From contig CAYGNF010000016.1 in NCBI GenBank assembly GCA_964351245.1, positions 1 through 23,417 on the forward strand: 23,417 bases of DNA. Direction: 5' to 3'. The position numbers and the translations under genes were made by a program. Positions 14,875-21,559 of this stretch are shown piece after piece. Source of the stretch: JANRKH01 sp964351245 (lineage in GTDB: Bacteria; Pseudomonadota; Alphaproteobacteria; Rickettsiales; Rickettsiaceae). Every line of letters starts with the position of its first letter. The first letter of the stretch is position 1. The notes beneath the pieces are model-generated. The model made no database searches. It was not told the origin of the DNA and saw nothing but the letters and a program-made list of their open reading frames with translations.

Positions 14875-16080
14875 TTACGATGTAAGAGCTATGCAAGCTC
14901 TTTTAATACGCATGCATCCCTCATGTAGATCCTCTTTAGATAATGCAGTTGATATTCTAATATGACCCTCTGCACCAAAAGCAGAACCTGGTATAACTCC
15001 AACTCCACTTTCTTCAAGTAGATACATGGCAAAATCAGTGCATGTTTTTAATGTAATGCCGGACTTGTGAGTACGATTAAGCAATGCTTTTATTGAAGGA
15101 AAAATATAAAAAGCCCCTTCTGGTTTTGCGATTTCAAACCCCTCAATCGTACTTAATATATTTAAGGCAATATTTCTCTTTATCTCAAACTCATCTGAGT
15201 TATGCTTTAAAAATTCCTGAGGCCCTTCTATAGCAGCTAAAGCAGCATATTGAGAGATAGAGCATGGATTTGATGTAGACTGGGATTGCAAGGTTGCGAT
15301 TGCCGCAATCAGATTTTTATCTCCAGCTCCGTATCCAATTCTCCAGCCCGTCATTGAATAAGTTTTCGAGACTCCGTTAACAATAAATACTCTCTCCTTA
15401 AGTTCGGGGCATATATTAATAATATTAGTATGTGTTAGCGATTCAAAGACTTCGCATTCATATATTTCATCGCTTAAAATATTTACATGCGGATGTTGCT
15501 TCAATACCTCCGCAAGACTCAGAAGTTCATCATGAGAATATACTGATCCAGTAGGATTATTTGGTGAATTAAGAATAAGCCACTTAGTTTTAGGAGTGAT
15601 ATAAGATGCAAGATCTGTATGTGTAAGTTTAAAATTATTCTGAATCGGGCAATCAATAATTACGGGCTCTCCTTCTGCCATGATTACTATATCTGGATAT
15701 GATGCCCAATAAGGGGCTGGTATTATCACCTCGTCGCCCTTATTCAGACTCGCCATGAATAAATTATATATTACTTGCTTACCGCCGGATCCTACAGTGA
15801 CTTCGTCAAGTGCGAAATTCAAGTTATTATCTTTTTTAAATTTAGAAGTAATAGCTTCTTTTAGAGCCTTAATTCCATCTACTTCAGTATATCTGGTTTT
15901 ACCTTGATTTATCGCATCTATTGCTGATAATCTTATATGCTCTGGTGTAGGAAAATCTGGCTCTCCTACTGTAAGAGAAATAATATCTTTGCCTATTTTT
16001 TTTAATTCCGAAGCCTTTGCGGCAAAAGCAAAAGTAGGAGAAGGTTTGATTTTAGCAACTCTGCGTGAGATTATATCCAT
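14875..16080 (-). CDS. aatA: Aspartate aminotransferase (class I, type Ib)
   Basis: This 401-residue PLP enzyme interconverts aspartate/2-oxoglutarate and oxaloacetate/glutamate in the cytosol. Key residues are visible: the N-terminal TVGEPDFPTPEH, GSGGKQVIYN, NSPNNPTG, D204 and Y207 in LSDEIYE, the PLP lysine K239 in VNGVSKTYSMTGWRIGYG, and the substrate-carboxylate arginine in the C-terminal GHIRIS. It is the first gene of the minus-strand unit continuing with waaA. A good promoter lies at 16122-16149. Its length and motifs match alphaproteobacterial AatA; some relatives also act on prephenate. Confidence 0.95.
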   Translation of the reverse strand: MDIISRRVAKIKPSPTFAFAAKASELKKIGKDIISLTVGEPDFPTPEHIRLSAIDAINQGKTRYTEVDGIKALKEAITSKFKKDNNLNFALDEVTVGSGGKQVIYNLFMASLNKGDEVIIPAPYWASYPDIVIMAEGEPVIIDCPIQNNFKLTHTDLASYITPKTKWLILNSPNNPTGSVYSHDELLSLAEVLKQHPHVNILSDEIYECEVFESLTHTNIINICPELKERVFIVNGVSKTYSMTGWRIGYGAGDKNLIAAIATLQSQSTSNPCSISQYAALAAIEGPQEFLKHNSDEFEIKRNIALNILSTIEGFEIAKPEGAFYIFPSIKALLNRTHKSGITLKTCTDFAMYLLEESGVGVIPGSAFGAEGHIRISTALSKEDLHEGCMRIKRACIALTS

Positions 16081-16121
16081 ATGTCTTTATAAATTATTGA
16101 ATTATGAGAATTTATCATGTA

Positions 16122-16149
16122 GTTATATCAAAATAAGATCTTAAATCAA
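16122..16149 (-). promoter_or_regulatory. Predicted sigma70 promoter of the aatA operon
   Basis: On the minus strand TTGATT (16144-16149), a 16-base spacer and TATAAC (16122-16127). Transcription would start near 16115 and leave a leader of about 35 bases. Confidence 0.55.
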
Positions 16150-16153
16150 CTAA

Positions 16154-16181
16154 AGTTCAATGAACTCAAATGAGTTATAAT
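16154..16181 (+). promoter_or_regulatory. Overlapping inverted repeats and TATAAT before the TPR gene
   Basis: AGTTCA-A-TGAACT (16154-16166) and AACTCA-AA-TGAGTT (16163-16176) share four bases, so only one hairpin can form at a time. They are followed by TATAAT (16176-16181), five bases before the ATG at 16186. A -10 there would give a leaderless transcript; alternatively the repeats are an operator between the divergent genes. Confidence 0.35.
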
Positions 16182-16185
16182 TTTT

Positions 16186-17181
16186 ATGATTACTAAAATC
16201 ACCACCACTGTATCAACAATTTTAAGCTTACCTATTCATATCATTAGCTTTGTCTACAGTTTTGTGAGTAAAATGAAGCAGAATCTAATAGATCTAATGC
16301 ATCATTTATCCATCCTTAAGGATGCAAATATTTCGCTTGGAAAATTTCATCTTCAAAAAGGTAATTTTACAGATGCAGCTTTAAGATTTCGCATAATCGA
16401 CAAGTTTTTTGCGGCCAAAGATCCAGAGAATCTTTTTTGGCTGGGATTTACTCTTATGATGCAAAAAAAATATGCAAAAGCTATATCCGCACTTGAAAAT
16501 AATACTTACGATAAAATAGGACTTGGCAATTATATTACAAACATGAGCTCTTTAGGGAAAATACCCAAAGAAATATACAAAGAATATGATGCAGTTTTTA
16601 CTCAGATAAAATACAAGAGATATTATATTGATAAGATTAATCTATTTGAGAGATTTACTTCTGTATTACTACCTCTGATTCCTACTAATAGCTGGGATAA
16701 TCATAATAAATATTCTGTACTGGAAATTTATTCCCACCCATTTTGGATAGAAGAATTTAGTAAATTCTTACCAGAAAATTCTATGGTCGACACATTAAAC
16801 TTTGATGCCGAAATATCCGGTATTGCCAAAACCTATAATGCTAAATCTAATATTTATAGCAATATCTCATTAGCAGAAGACATGAACTCAGCTCAAATGA
16901 GCACCAAATATGATTGTATTATCGCATTTGATAGCCTATCGAACAACACGGATCTTGCGAGTGCATTTAAGTCTATAAAGTCTATATTAAATGATGATAG
17001 TATTTTTGCGTTTGTACTACCTAGGGGAAGTAAAGTGAAGATACAGCCCAATATGAATCATTTCGTTTTTAGTAAAGATTATATTGTGGAAAACTTAAAG
17101 CTAGCCAATCTATATATTTCAAGTATAATCCCCATCACTATTACACCTAACCTTGAATATTTTATTATAGTAGCCAAATGA
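16186..17181 (+). CDS. TPR protein with a methyltransferase-like C-terminal domain
   Basis: This 331-residue protein has three visible parts. Residues about 9-29 are hydrophobic and may anchor it to the membrane. Residues about 45-105 look like two degenerate TPR helical pairs (LGKFHLQKGNFTDAALRFR, then FWLGFTLMMQKKYAKAISAL). Residues about 175-331 resemble a class I methyltransferase (KYDCIIAFDSLSN, then IKSILNDDSIFAFVLPRG, ending in an FIIVAK strand). The layout recalls TPR-containing predicted methyltransferases (COG4976). The SAM loop is lost: VLEIYSHPF stands where a GxGxG loop is expected. The stop overlaps the mlaA start (ATGA 17178-17181), so the two are likely co-expressed. Its function is unknown; a role in envelope lipid maintenance is only suggested by the neighbour. 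Confidence 0.7.
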   Translation: MITKITTTVSTILSLPIHIISFVYSFVSKMKQNLIDLMHHLSILKDANISLGKFHLQKGNFTDAALRFRIIDKFFAAKDPENLFWLGFTLMMQKKYAKAISALENNTYDKIGLGNYITNMSSLGKIPKEIYKEYDAVFTQIKYKRYYIDKINLFERFTSVLLPLIPTNSWDNHNKYSVLEIYSHPFWIEEFSKFLPENSMVDTLNFDAEISGIAKTYNAKSNIYSNISLAEDMNSAQMSTKYDCIIAFDSLSNNTDLASAFKSIKSILNDDSIFAFVLPRGSKVKIQPNMNHFVFSKDYIVENLKLANLYISSIIPITITPNLEYFIIVAK

Positions 17182-17948
17182 AACATTACCTAAGATATGT
17201 ATTTTTACTGTTTATCGTGATTGGGCAAAACTCCCATGCATCTGAAATAAATTATGATAATAATTACCATTACGATACAATGGAGGACCATTCAGGTTGT
17301 AATGATTTAGCCGATCCTCTGGAGCCAATAAATAGAAAGATATTTTACTTTAACTCTTTTCTAGATATGATTATACTTAAGCCAGTTGCTGTTGCTTACG
17401 ACAAAACGCTAAATGATTTCACAAAAACTCGAATTGGAGATTTTGTAGATAATGTATATGAGCCTCTTACTTCGGTTAATTATTTATTGCAATTAGACTT
17501 AAAAAATACTTTCAGAAGCCTAGCGAAATTTTGCCTCAATACTACATTTGGCCTTTTAGGTACCTTTGATATAGGAACAAAAATGGGTATTGATCATAAA
17601 CCTCAAAATTTCGGTAGTACTCTTGCATACTACGGCGCAAGACCGGGGCCTTATATCGTATTGCCTATTTTAGGATCTACTAATATGCGTGACATGTGGA
17701 ATTTAATAGCCTTTGATGATGCTATGAATCCCGTGAAATATGGATTAAAACCTGGAATCAAAAACGCTTATACAGTAACAAGAGTAGTGCATAAAAGATA
17801 TGAGCTTATGCCATTTACAAATTATATCGTAAAAACCTCTAGCGACCCTTACGTAAGCATAAGAAGTGCATATCATCAAAGAAGAGAAAGTGATATCCAA
17901 TATCCATCTGGATATAAATGCGGAGTTAAGATAAAAAAATCTTTGTAG
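17178..17948 (+). CDS. mlaA: MlaA (VacJ) outer-membrane phospholipid-removal protein
   Basis: The 256-residue protein matches MlaA, which takes misplaced phospholipids from the outer leaflet of the outer membrane and passes them to MlaC. The family signature DPLEPINRKIFYFNSFLD begins at D46, followed by VYEPLTSVNYLLQ, FCLNTTFGLLGTFDIGTKMG, FGSTLAYYG and GPYIVLPILGSTNMRD. The signal peptide (about 1-21, ending NSHA) looks like type I: C41 is about 20 residues past it and no lipobox is present, whereas gammaproteobacterial MlaA is a lipoprotein. It is coupled by ATGA to the upstream TPR gene. No mlaBCDEF genes are in the window. A stem-loop cluster follows the stop. Confidence 0.93.
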   Translation: MKHYLRYVFLLFIVIGQNSHASEINYDNNYHYDTMEDHSGCNDLADPLEPINRKIFYFNSFLDMIILKPVAVAYDKTLNDFTKTRIGDFVDNVYEPLTSVNYLLQLDLKNTFRSLAKFCLNTTFGLLGTFDIGTKMGIDHKPQNFGSTLAYYGARPGPYIVLPILGSTNMRDMWNLIAFDDAMNPVKYGLKPGIKNAYTVTRVVHKRYELMPFTNYIVKTSSDPYVSIRSAYHQRRESDIQYPSGYKCGVKIKKSL

Positions 17949-17968
17949 TACCACAAGAACCTCAGCGC

Positions 17969-18051
17969 ATCAAAAAATCTTGATTGCAATATCTTCCGCC
18001 CCACTTTAGACAAATAAATTTTAAAGTGGGGCTAGGATCTAACATTAGATC
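17969..18051 (+). repeat. Three consecutive stem-loops after mlaA
   Basis: ATCAA/TTGAT (17969-17984), then GCCCCACTTTA/TAAAGTGGGGC (17998-18032, 11-bp stem, 13-base loop), then GATCTAA/TTAGATC (18036-18051, 7-bp stem, two-base loop). The middle stem is the strongest structure in the spacer and is GC-rich against its background. No T-tract follows any of them. The set may form a terminator-like 3' end or part of a small RNA. Confidence 0.55.
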
Positions 18052-18136
18052 AAATACATAACTGCAGAATCTAATCCATATTATACATATTATTTTGTAA
18101 AAAGCATAGCTGACTTGCAACATACTTGTAATATTA

Positions 18137-18166
18137 TTTACTAGAAATCTCTAAGATTATTATATT
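18137..18166 (+). promoter_or_regulatory. Predicted promoter of the lipase gene
   Basis: TTTACT (18137-18142), an 18-base spacer and TATATT (18161-18166) predict a start near 18173 and a leader of about 59 bases. Confidence 0.4.
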
Positions 18167-18172
18167 ATCTTT

Positions 18173-18189
18173 AAATAAATGATTTATTT
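18173..18189. promoter_or_regulatory. AT inverted repeat at the predicted lipase transcription start
   Basis: AAATAAAT, one base, ATTTATTT: perfect 8-bp arms lying exactly at the predicted transcription start, the usual place for a repressor operator. It is all AT apart from the centre base, so chance is a real alternative. Confidence 0.35.
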
Positions 18190-18231
18190 TTTATAATAAA
18201 ATATATATCAATTAAGTAAGTAATAAATTTT

Positions 18232-19218
18232 ATGATAAAAAATGCAATTGTTCCAATTCGCGATCGTACAAATCTATACTCTAGTATACAAATTGAAAAG
18301 TACGTAAGTAATGGGCGGCTTACTCTTGAAGAAGCGTCATCAAACACTCCCTCTCTTTCTAACATACATCTATTTGGATTAATTGCTCAGCTGACTTATC
18401 AAGATGCGTCCGCAATAAAAGAAGATTTTAGTAAAATAGGTTTTGTGGCAAATACCTTGACTTCTGATTCTCTTCAGACCGTTGTCTCTTATGATGCAGA
18501 AGATAGCTATATTATTGCTTTTAGAGGCACAAGTAATCCTACGAATTGGGCAAGAGATGATGCGCGCATTAAACTAATAGATGTACAAATCCAAAATCAA
18601 TATGTATCCGTACATAGAGGATTTTGGTATGCTCTTGATAGTCAGTGGAGCGCAGAAGGAGGTATATATAGCAGTCTGAAGAGTAACAGCGAATTCAAAA
18701 ATGCGCAATATCATATCTCAGGTCACTCCCTTGGCGGAGGGATGGCTTTTTTATGCGCTCTCAAATTACTTGATCTAGGGATTCCTGAGGAAAATATTCA
18801 GTTATATACTTATGGTCAGCCACGCACTTTTGGAGATTCTATACAAAGCGTTATTGGCAAGAAGATATATTCATTCTTTACAGGAACCTCTGTAAAATCA
18901 TCCTCAGAGACACTTCAGGAGCTAATGAAAAATGTAGAATATTATAGAATAGTAAACGAAGATGATATAGTGCCGCGTATTCCACCAGAAATTACTACGT
19001 GCATACCTTGTGGCTATAAACATTTTGGAAAATTAGTATATCTAGATCATGGGACTGTAACATATCCAGAATTTCAAGAGGATGATATAGTATTACAAGA
19101 ATGGCAAGATCACCTAATGACTCCATATCTTGATAATATTTCTGCTACGCTGAGTGGGGATACTAAGATCGCATCTACTTTAGGAGAAAATGAATCTGAA
19201 CTATGGAGCGATATCTAA
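18232..19218 (+). CDS. Class 3 (fungal-type) lipase-like alpha/beta hydrolase
   Basis: The 328-residue protein matches the Lipase_3 family: the oxyanion segment IIAFRGTSNPTNW (about 94-106), VHRGFW, the nucleophile elbow HISGHSLGGGMA with S166, YTYGQPRTFGD, then VNEDDIVPRIPP with the probable catalytic D245 and a late histidine (H294 in WQDHLMTPYL, or H264). A complete triad is therefore plausible. It has no signal peptide or membrane segment, so it is cytosolic or leaves by a signal-independent route such as a type IV system. The C-terminal 25 residues are acidic and hydrophilic. The gene stands alone between mlaA and rpmJ and has its own predicted promoter. Substrate (acylglycerol or phospholipid) is unknown. 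Confidence 0.87.
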   Translation: MIKNAIVPIRDRTNLYSSIQIEKYVSNGRLTLEEASSNTPSLSNIHLFGLIAQLTYQDASAIKEDFSKIGFVANTLTSDSLQTVVSYDAEDSYIIAFRGTSNPTNWARDDARIKLIDVQIQNQYVSVHRGFWYALDSQWSAEGGIYSSLKSNSEFKNAQYHISGHSLGGGMAFLCALKLLDLGIPEENIQLYTYGQPRTFGDSIQSVIGKKIYSFFTGTSVKSSSETLQELMKNVEYYRIVNEDDIVPRIPPEITTCIPCGYKHFGKLVYLDHGTVTYPEFQEDDIVLQEWQDHLMTPYLDNISATLSGDTKIASTLGENESELWSDI

Positions 19219-19254
19219 AAAGTTAGAGGCTAAGAATAAGACTTAGAAACTAAC
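19217..19254 (-). terminator. Intrinsic terminator of rpmJ
   Basis: On the minus strand GTTAG, a 3x3 internal loop, CTAAG, a seven-base loop, CTTAG and CTAAC, followed by TTTTT (19221-19217). The stem overlaps the rpmJ stop codon. The plus strand has no T-run after it, so it serves rpmJ rather than the lipase gene. Confidence 0.6.
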
Positions 19255-19375
19255 CTTGTCTTGCTTTGTATCTCTTGTTTTTTTTATTAATGATAAAGGT
19301 TTTGCCGTTTCTCTTAACAATCTGACAATTCTTGTCTCTCTTTTTGAGTGATTTGAGCGAGCTGACTACTTTCAT
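19250..19375 (-). CDS. rpmJ: 50S ribosomal protein L36 (bL36)
   Basis: A 41-codon gene on the minus strand encodes the alphaproteobacterial form of L36: MKVVSSLKSLKKRDKNCQIV at the N-terminus and KNKRYKARQG at the end. This is the long variant without the zinc-binding Cys/His set; only one cysteine (C17) remains. It is a small component of the large ribosomal subunit. The gene is on its own, as in many alphaproteobacteria, with a near-consensus promoter at 19411-19438 and an intrinsic terminator overlapping its stop. No Shine-Dalgarno site is seen before the ATG. Confidence 0.96.
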   Translation of the reverse strand: MKVVSSLKSLKKRDKNCQIVKRNGKTFIINKKNKRYKARQG

Positions 19376-19410
19376 AATAATAGTGATTTTTTATTCTTAT
19401 CAAGAAATCA

Positions 19411-19438
19411 ATTATATATCACTTTAGCAAGCGGTCAA
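19411..19438 (-). promoter_or_regulatory. Near-consensus sigma70 promoter of rpmJ
   Basis: On the minus strand TTGACC (19433-19438), a 16-base spacer and a perfect TATAAT (19411-19416). The start would be near 19404, leaving a leader of about 29 bases. It is the best promoter match in the window, as expected for a ribosomal protein gene. Confidence 0.7.
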
Positions 19439-19489
19439 CAGAAAGTTTATAGATTCTGGTAAGTGGCGCGATCTATTCAAATTAATGTA

Positions 19490-20869
19490 TTAAATTTCAT
19501 CTGTATCATCGTAGATACATACCTTGTTTCTACCAGTTTCTTTAGCTTCGTAGAGTGCGTCATCTGCCCTTTTGATCAGCACAGTTGAATCCTTGATATT
19601 ACCAATAGTATGACAAATGCCTATTGATATAGTTCTATAGAGTTTTTTATTTTGATCTGGTATTTGTATTGAATATCTTTCAACAGACTCTCTTATCCTT
19701 TCTGTGATTTCTAAAGCATTCTGCATGGATACATCATATATTATAGCTATGAATTCTTCGCCCCCGAATCTTGCAACTAGATCAGTAAGCCTCAATGAGT
19801 TTTTGATAATTGTAGCAATCTCTTGGAGAGCAAAATCTCCAGCTTGATGACCATACTCATCATTAATTTGCTTAAAATGATCTATATCAAACATTGCTAG
19901 AGCCATACCTTTTTCTTCTTGGATAGATTTTTTGGTCATGTGCTCGATATGAATATCAAAATATCTTCTGTTATATAGGCCAGATAGTGGATCTTTGATA
20001 GATAAACTTACAGTTTTTTCAAGCCCGTCTCTTAAAGAATCATGGTATTTTTTTCTTCTTAATTGAGTTTTCATTCTAGCAAGCAATTCATTTTCATCGA
20101 CAGGATATGAAAAATAATCACTAATCCCTAGATCTACCCCCTTGACAATAATATCCACATCATCATCTTCTGTCATTAGCACAAAGCTTACATATTTTAG
20201 CTCTTCTTTAAAGCGCAAATTCACAACTATCCTTAAAGGATCAGAATGTTCTAATTGGCAACTAATTATTATAGCATCTGGGACATTATATTCTTGTATC
20301 TTCTCTAGATTATTTGGATCTGAGATTACATGAGCATGTTCAGTTAATTGTTTTAATGATCTAAGTAGATTTTTTGATCGCACTACATCGTCATCGATCA
20401 GAACTATATTGCATTCATTGAATTTATCGACTAGCTCTACCCCCTGCTCTCCTAGAGCTAAACTAGTTTGATTCCTGAGCTTGAGCTCGTCAATCATCGA
20501 CTTTATTCTAGATAACGACCTCACTCTTGCAAGCAAGGCATGATCATTCACTGGCTTAGTTAGAAATTCATCTGCCCCCGACTCAAGACCCTTGATTCTA
20601 TCATCAATTTCCGAAAGTGCTGTTACCATAATTACCGGAATATGCATAGTCTCTGGATTAGATTTAATTTTTTTACATGTTTCAAATCCATCCATTTCTG
20701 GCATCATACCATCAAGTAATATTATATCTATCTTGTGCTTAGACAGTATCTCTAGAGCAGCAGCACCACTAGTTGCACTTAAAACCGTATAATATTCGAT
20801 CAATAATTTTGCTTCTAGTACTCTAATATTTGGCTCTAAGTCATCTACTACTAAAATCGTTGCAGTCAC
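19490..20869 (-). CDS. pleD: PleD-type response regulator diguanylate cyclase
   Basis: The 459-residue protein has two receiver domains and a GGDEF domain, the PleD layout, and makes cyclic di-GMP. Receiver 1 has the phospho-acceptor D53 with T83 and K105. Receiver 2 (about 153-270) has Ser203 where the aspartate should be, as expected of an adaptor pseudo-receiver. The cyclase domain keeps FDIDHFKQINDEYGHQAGD, the active site GGEEF (369-373) and an intact product-inhibition site RLTD (360-363). The start is GTG, overlapping the divK stop by four bases; AGGAGGT (20873-20879) lies only three bases upstream. Co-transcription with divK matches Caulobacter. Receivers and cyclase are seen; control of host-cell growth is inferred from Rickettsiales relatives. 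Confidence 0.95.
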   Translation of the reverse strand: MTATILVVDDLEPNIRVLEAKLLIEYYTVLSATSGAAALEILSKHKIDIILLDGMMPEMDGFETCKKIKSNPETMHIPVIMVTALSEIDDRIKGLESGADEFLTKPVNDHALLARVRSLSRIKSMIDELKLRNQTSLALGEQGVELVDKFNECNIVLIDDDVVRSKNLLRSLKQLTEHAHVISDPNNLEKIQEYNVPDAIIISCQLEHSDPLRIVVNLRFKEELKYVSFVLMTEDDDVDIIVKGVDLGISDYFSYPVDENELLARMKTQLRRKKYHDSLRDGLEKTVSLSIKDPLSGLYNRRYFDIHIEHMTKKSIQEEKGMALAMFDIDHFKQINDEYGHQAGDFALQEIATIIKNSLRLTDLVARFGGEEFIAIIYDVSMQNALEITERIRESVERYSIQIPDQNKKLYRTISIGICHTIGNIKDSTVLIKRADDALYEAKETGRNKVCIYDDTDEI

Positions 20870-21240
20870 ACGACCTCCTTGTTTAGAAAATATTTTACAG
20901 AAGAAAAGAAATCGTCAATCGATACCGGTTTAGAGAGATACATATTGCATCCTGATTGTAGTATTGTTGTTTCTTCGTTTTTCATAGCATAGGCAGATAT
21001 TGCAATAATTGGTATATCTTTTAAGGCAGCATCTGATTTCATTTCTTGTATTAATGAGGTCCCAGATACTCCATCTAATTGAATATCCATCAACACTAAA
21101 TCTGGTACATGTATTTTGCATAACTCTAGTGCGTTAGATCCAGTTTTAGTAGATATAGTCTGGCATTTCATAAGACATAGCATATCCTCGAATAATTTCA
21201 TATTGAGGTCATTGTCCTCTACTACCAATATTTTTGACAT
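20866..21240 (-). CDS. divK: Single-domain response regulator DivK
   Basis: The 124-residue protein is one receiver domain with no output domain. Its sequence follows DivK: ILVVEDNDLNMKLFEDML, phospho-acceptor D52 in LVLMDIQLDGVSG, S82 in AISAYAMK and K104 in YLSKPVS. In Caulobacter DivK controls the cell-cycle kinases DivJ, PleC and DivL according to its phosphorylation. Here it is directly followed by pleD with a GTGA overlap, the same order as in Caulobacter. No kinase gene is in the window. The ATG has no clear ribosome site; a GGAGG lies about 40 bases upstream with no start codon behind it. Confidence 0.92.
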   Translation of the reverse strand: MSKILVVEDNDLNMKLFEDMLCLMKCQTISTKTGSNALELCKIHVPDLVLMDIQLDGVSGTSLIQEMKSDAALKDIPIIAISAYAMKNEETTILQSGCNMYLSKPVSIDDFFSSVKYFLNKEVV

Positions 21241-21346
21241 AGTTATTTTCAGTTTTATATGTTGTGTAATTTTATTAAGCTTGCCTCCTGCCTACTAATA
21301 AGCTCATTTTTTAATATATTCTTATAGTGATGATAATAAACTTTTC

Positions 21347-21559
21347 TTACTCAATTTCATCTACACCACTTTGAATAAATGGGTTGCATCTTAATATTCT
21401 CCTTATACTAAGAACTCCGCCTTTTAAAACACCATATTTCTTGATTGCGTCCATTGAATAATTTGAACATGTGGGTAAAAATCTACAATTATAACCACCG
21501 ATCAAAGGAGAGAGAGATATTTGATATATTCTAATGAGTATTAAAAATATGTTTTTCAT
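21347..21559 (-). CDS. yidD: Membrane protein insertion efficiency factor YidD
   Basis: The 70-residue protein has the YidD signature: RIYQISLSPLIGGYNCRFLP, PTCSNYSMDAIKKYG, GVLSIRRILRCNPF. YidD is an amphipathic protein at the inner membrane that helps YidC insert proteins. The length is usual for the family. Its ATG overlaps the stop of the upstream ABC exporter gene by four bases (21556-21559), so it is translated with that gene. In many bacteria yidD lies between rnpA and yidC; here it does not. Confidence 0.95.
   Translation of the reverse strand: MKNIFLILIRIYQISLSPLIGGYNCRFLPTCSNYSMDAIKKYGVLKGGVLSIRRILRCNPFIQSGVDEIE

Noticed and set aside
17745..17954. 69-codon minus-strand frame over the mlaA end
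   Set aside because: It overlaps conserved mlaA sequence and has no signals of its own.
18171..18365. 64-codon minus-strand frame over the lipase start
   Set aside because: It is antisense to the lipase N-terminus and its promoter, with an AT-run composition.
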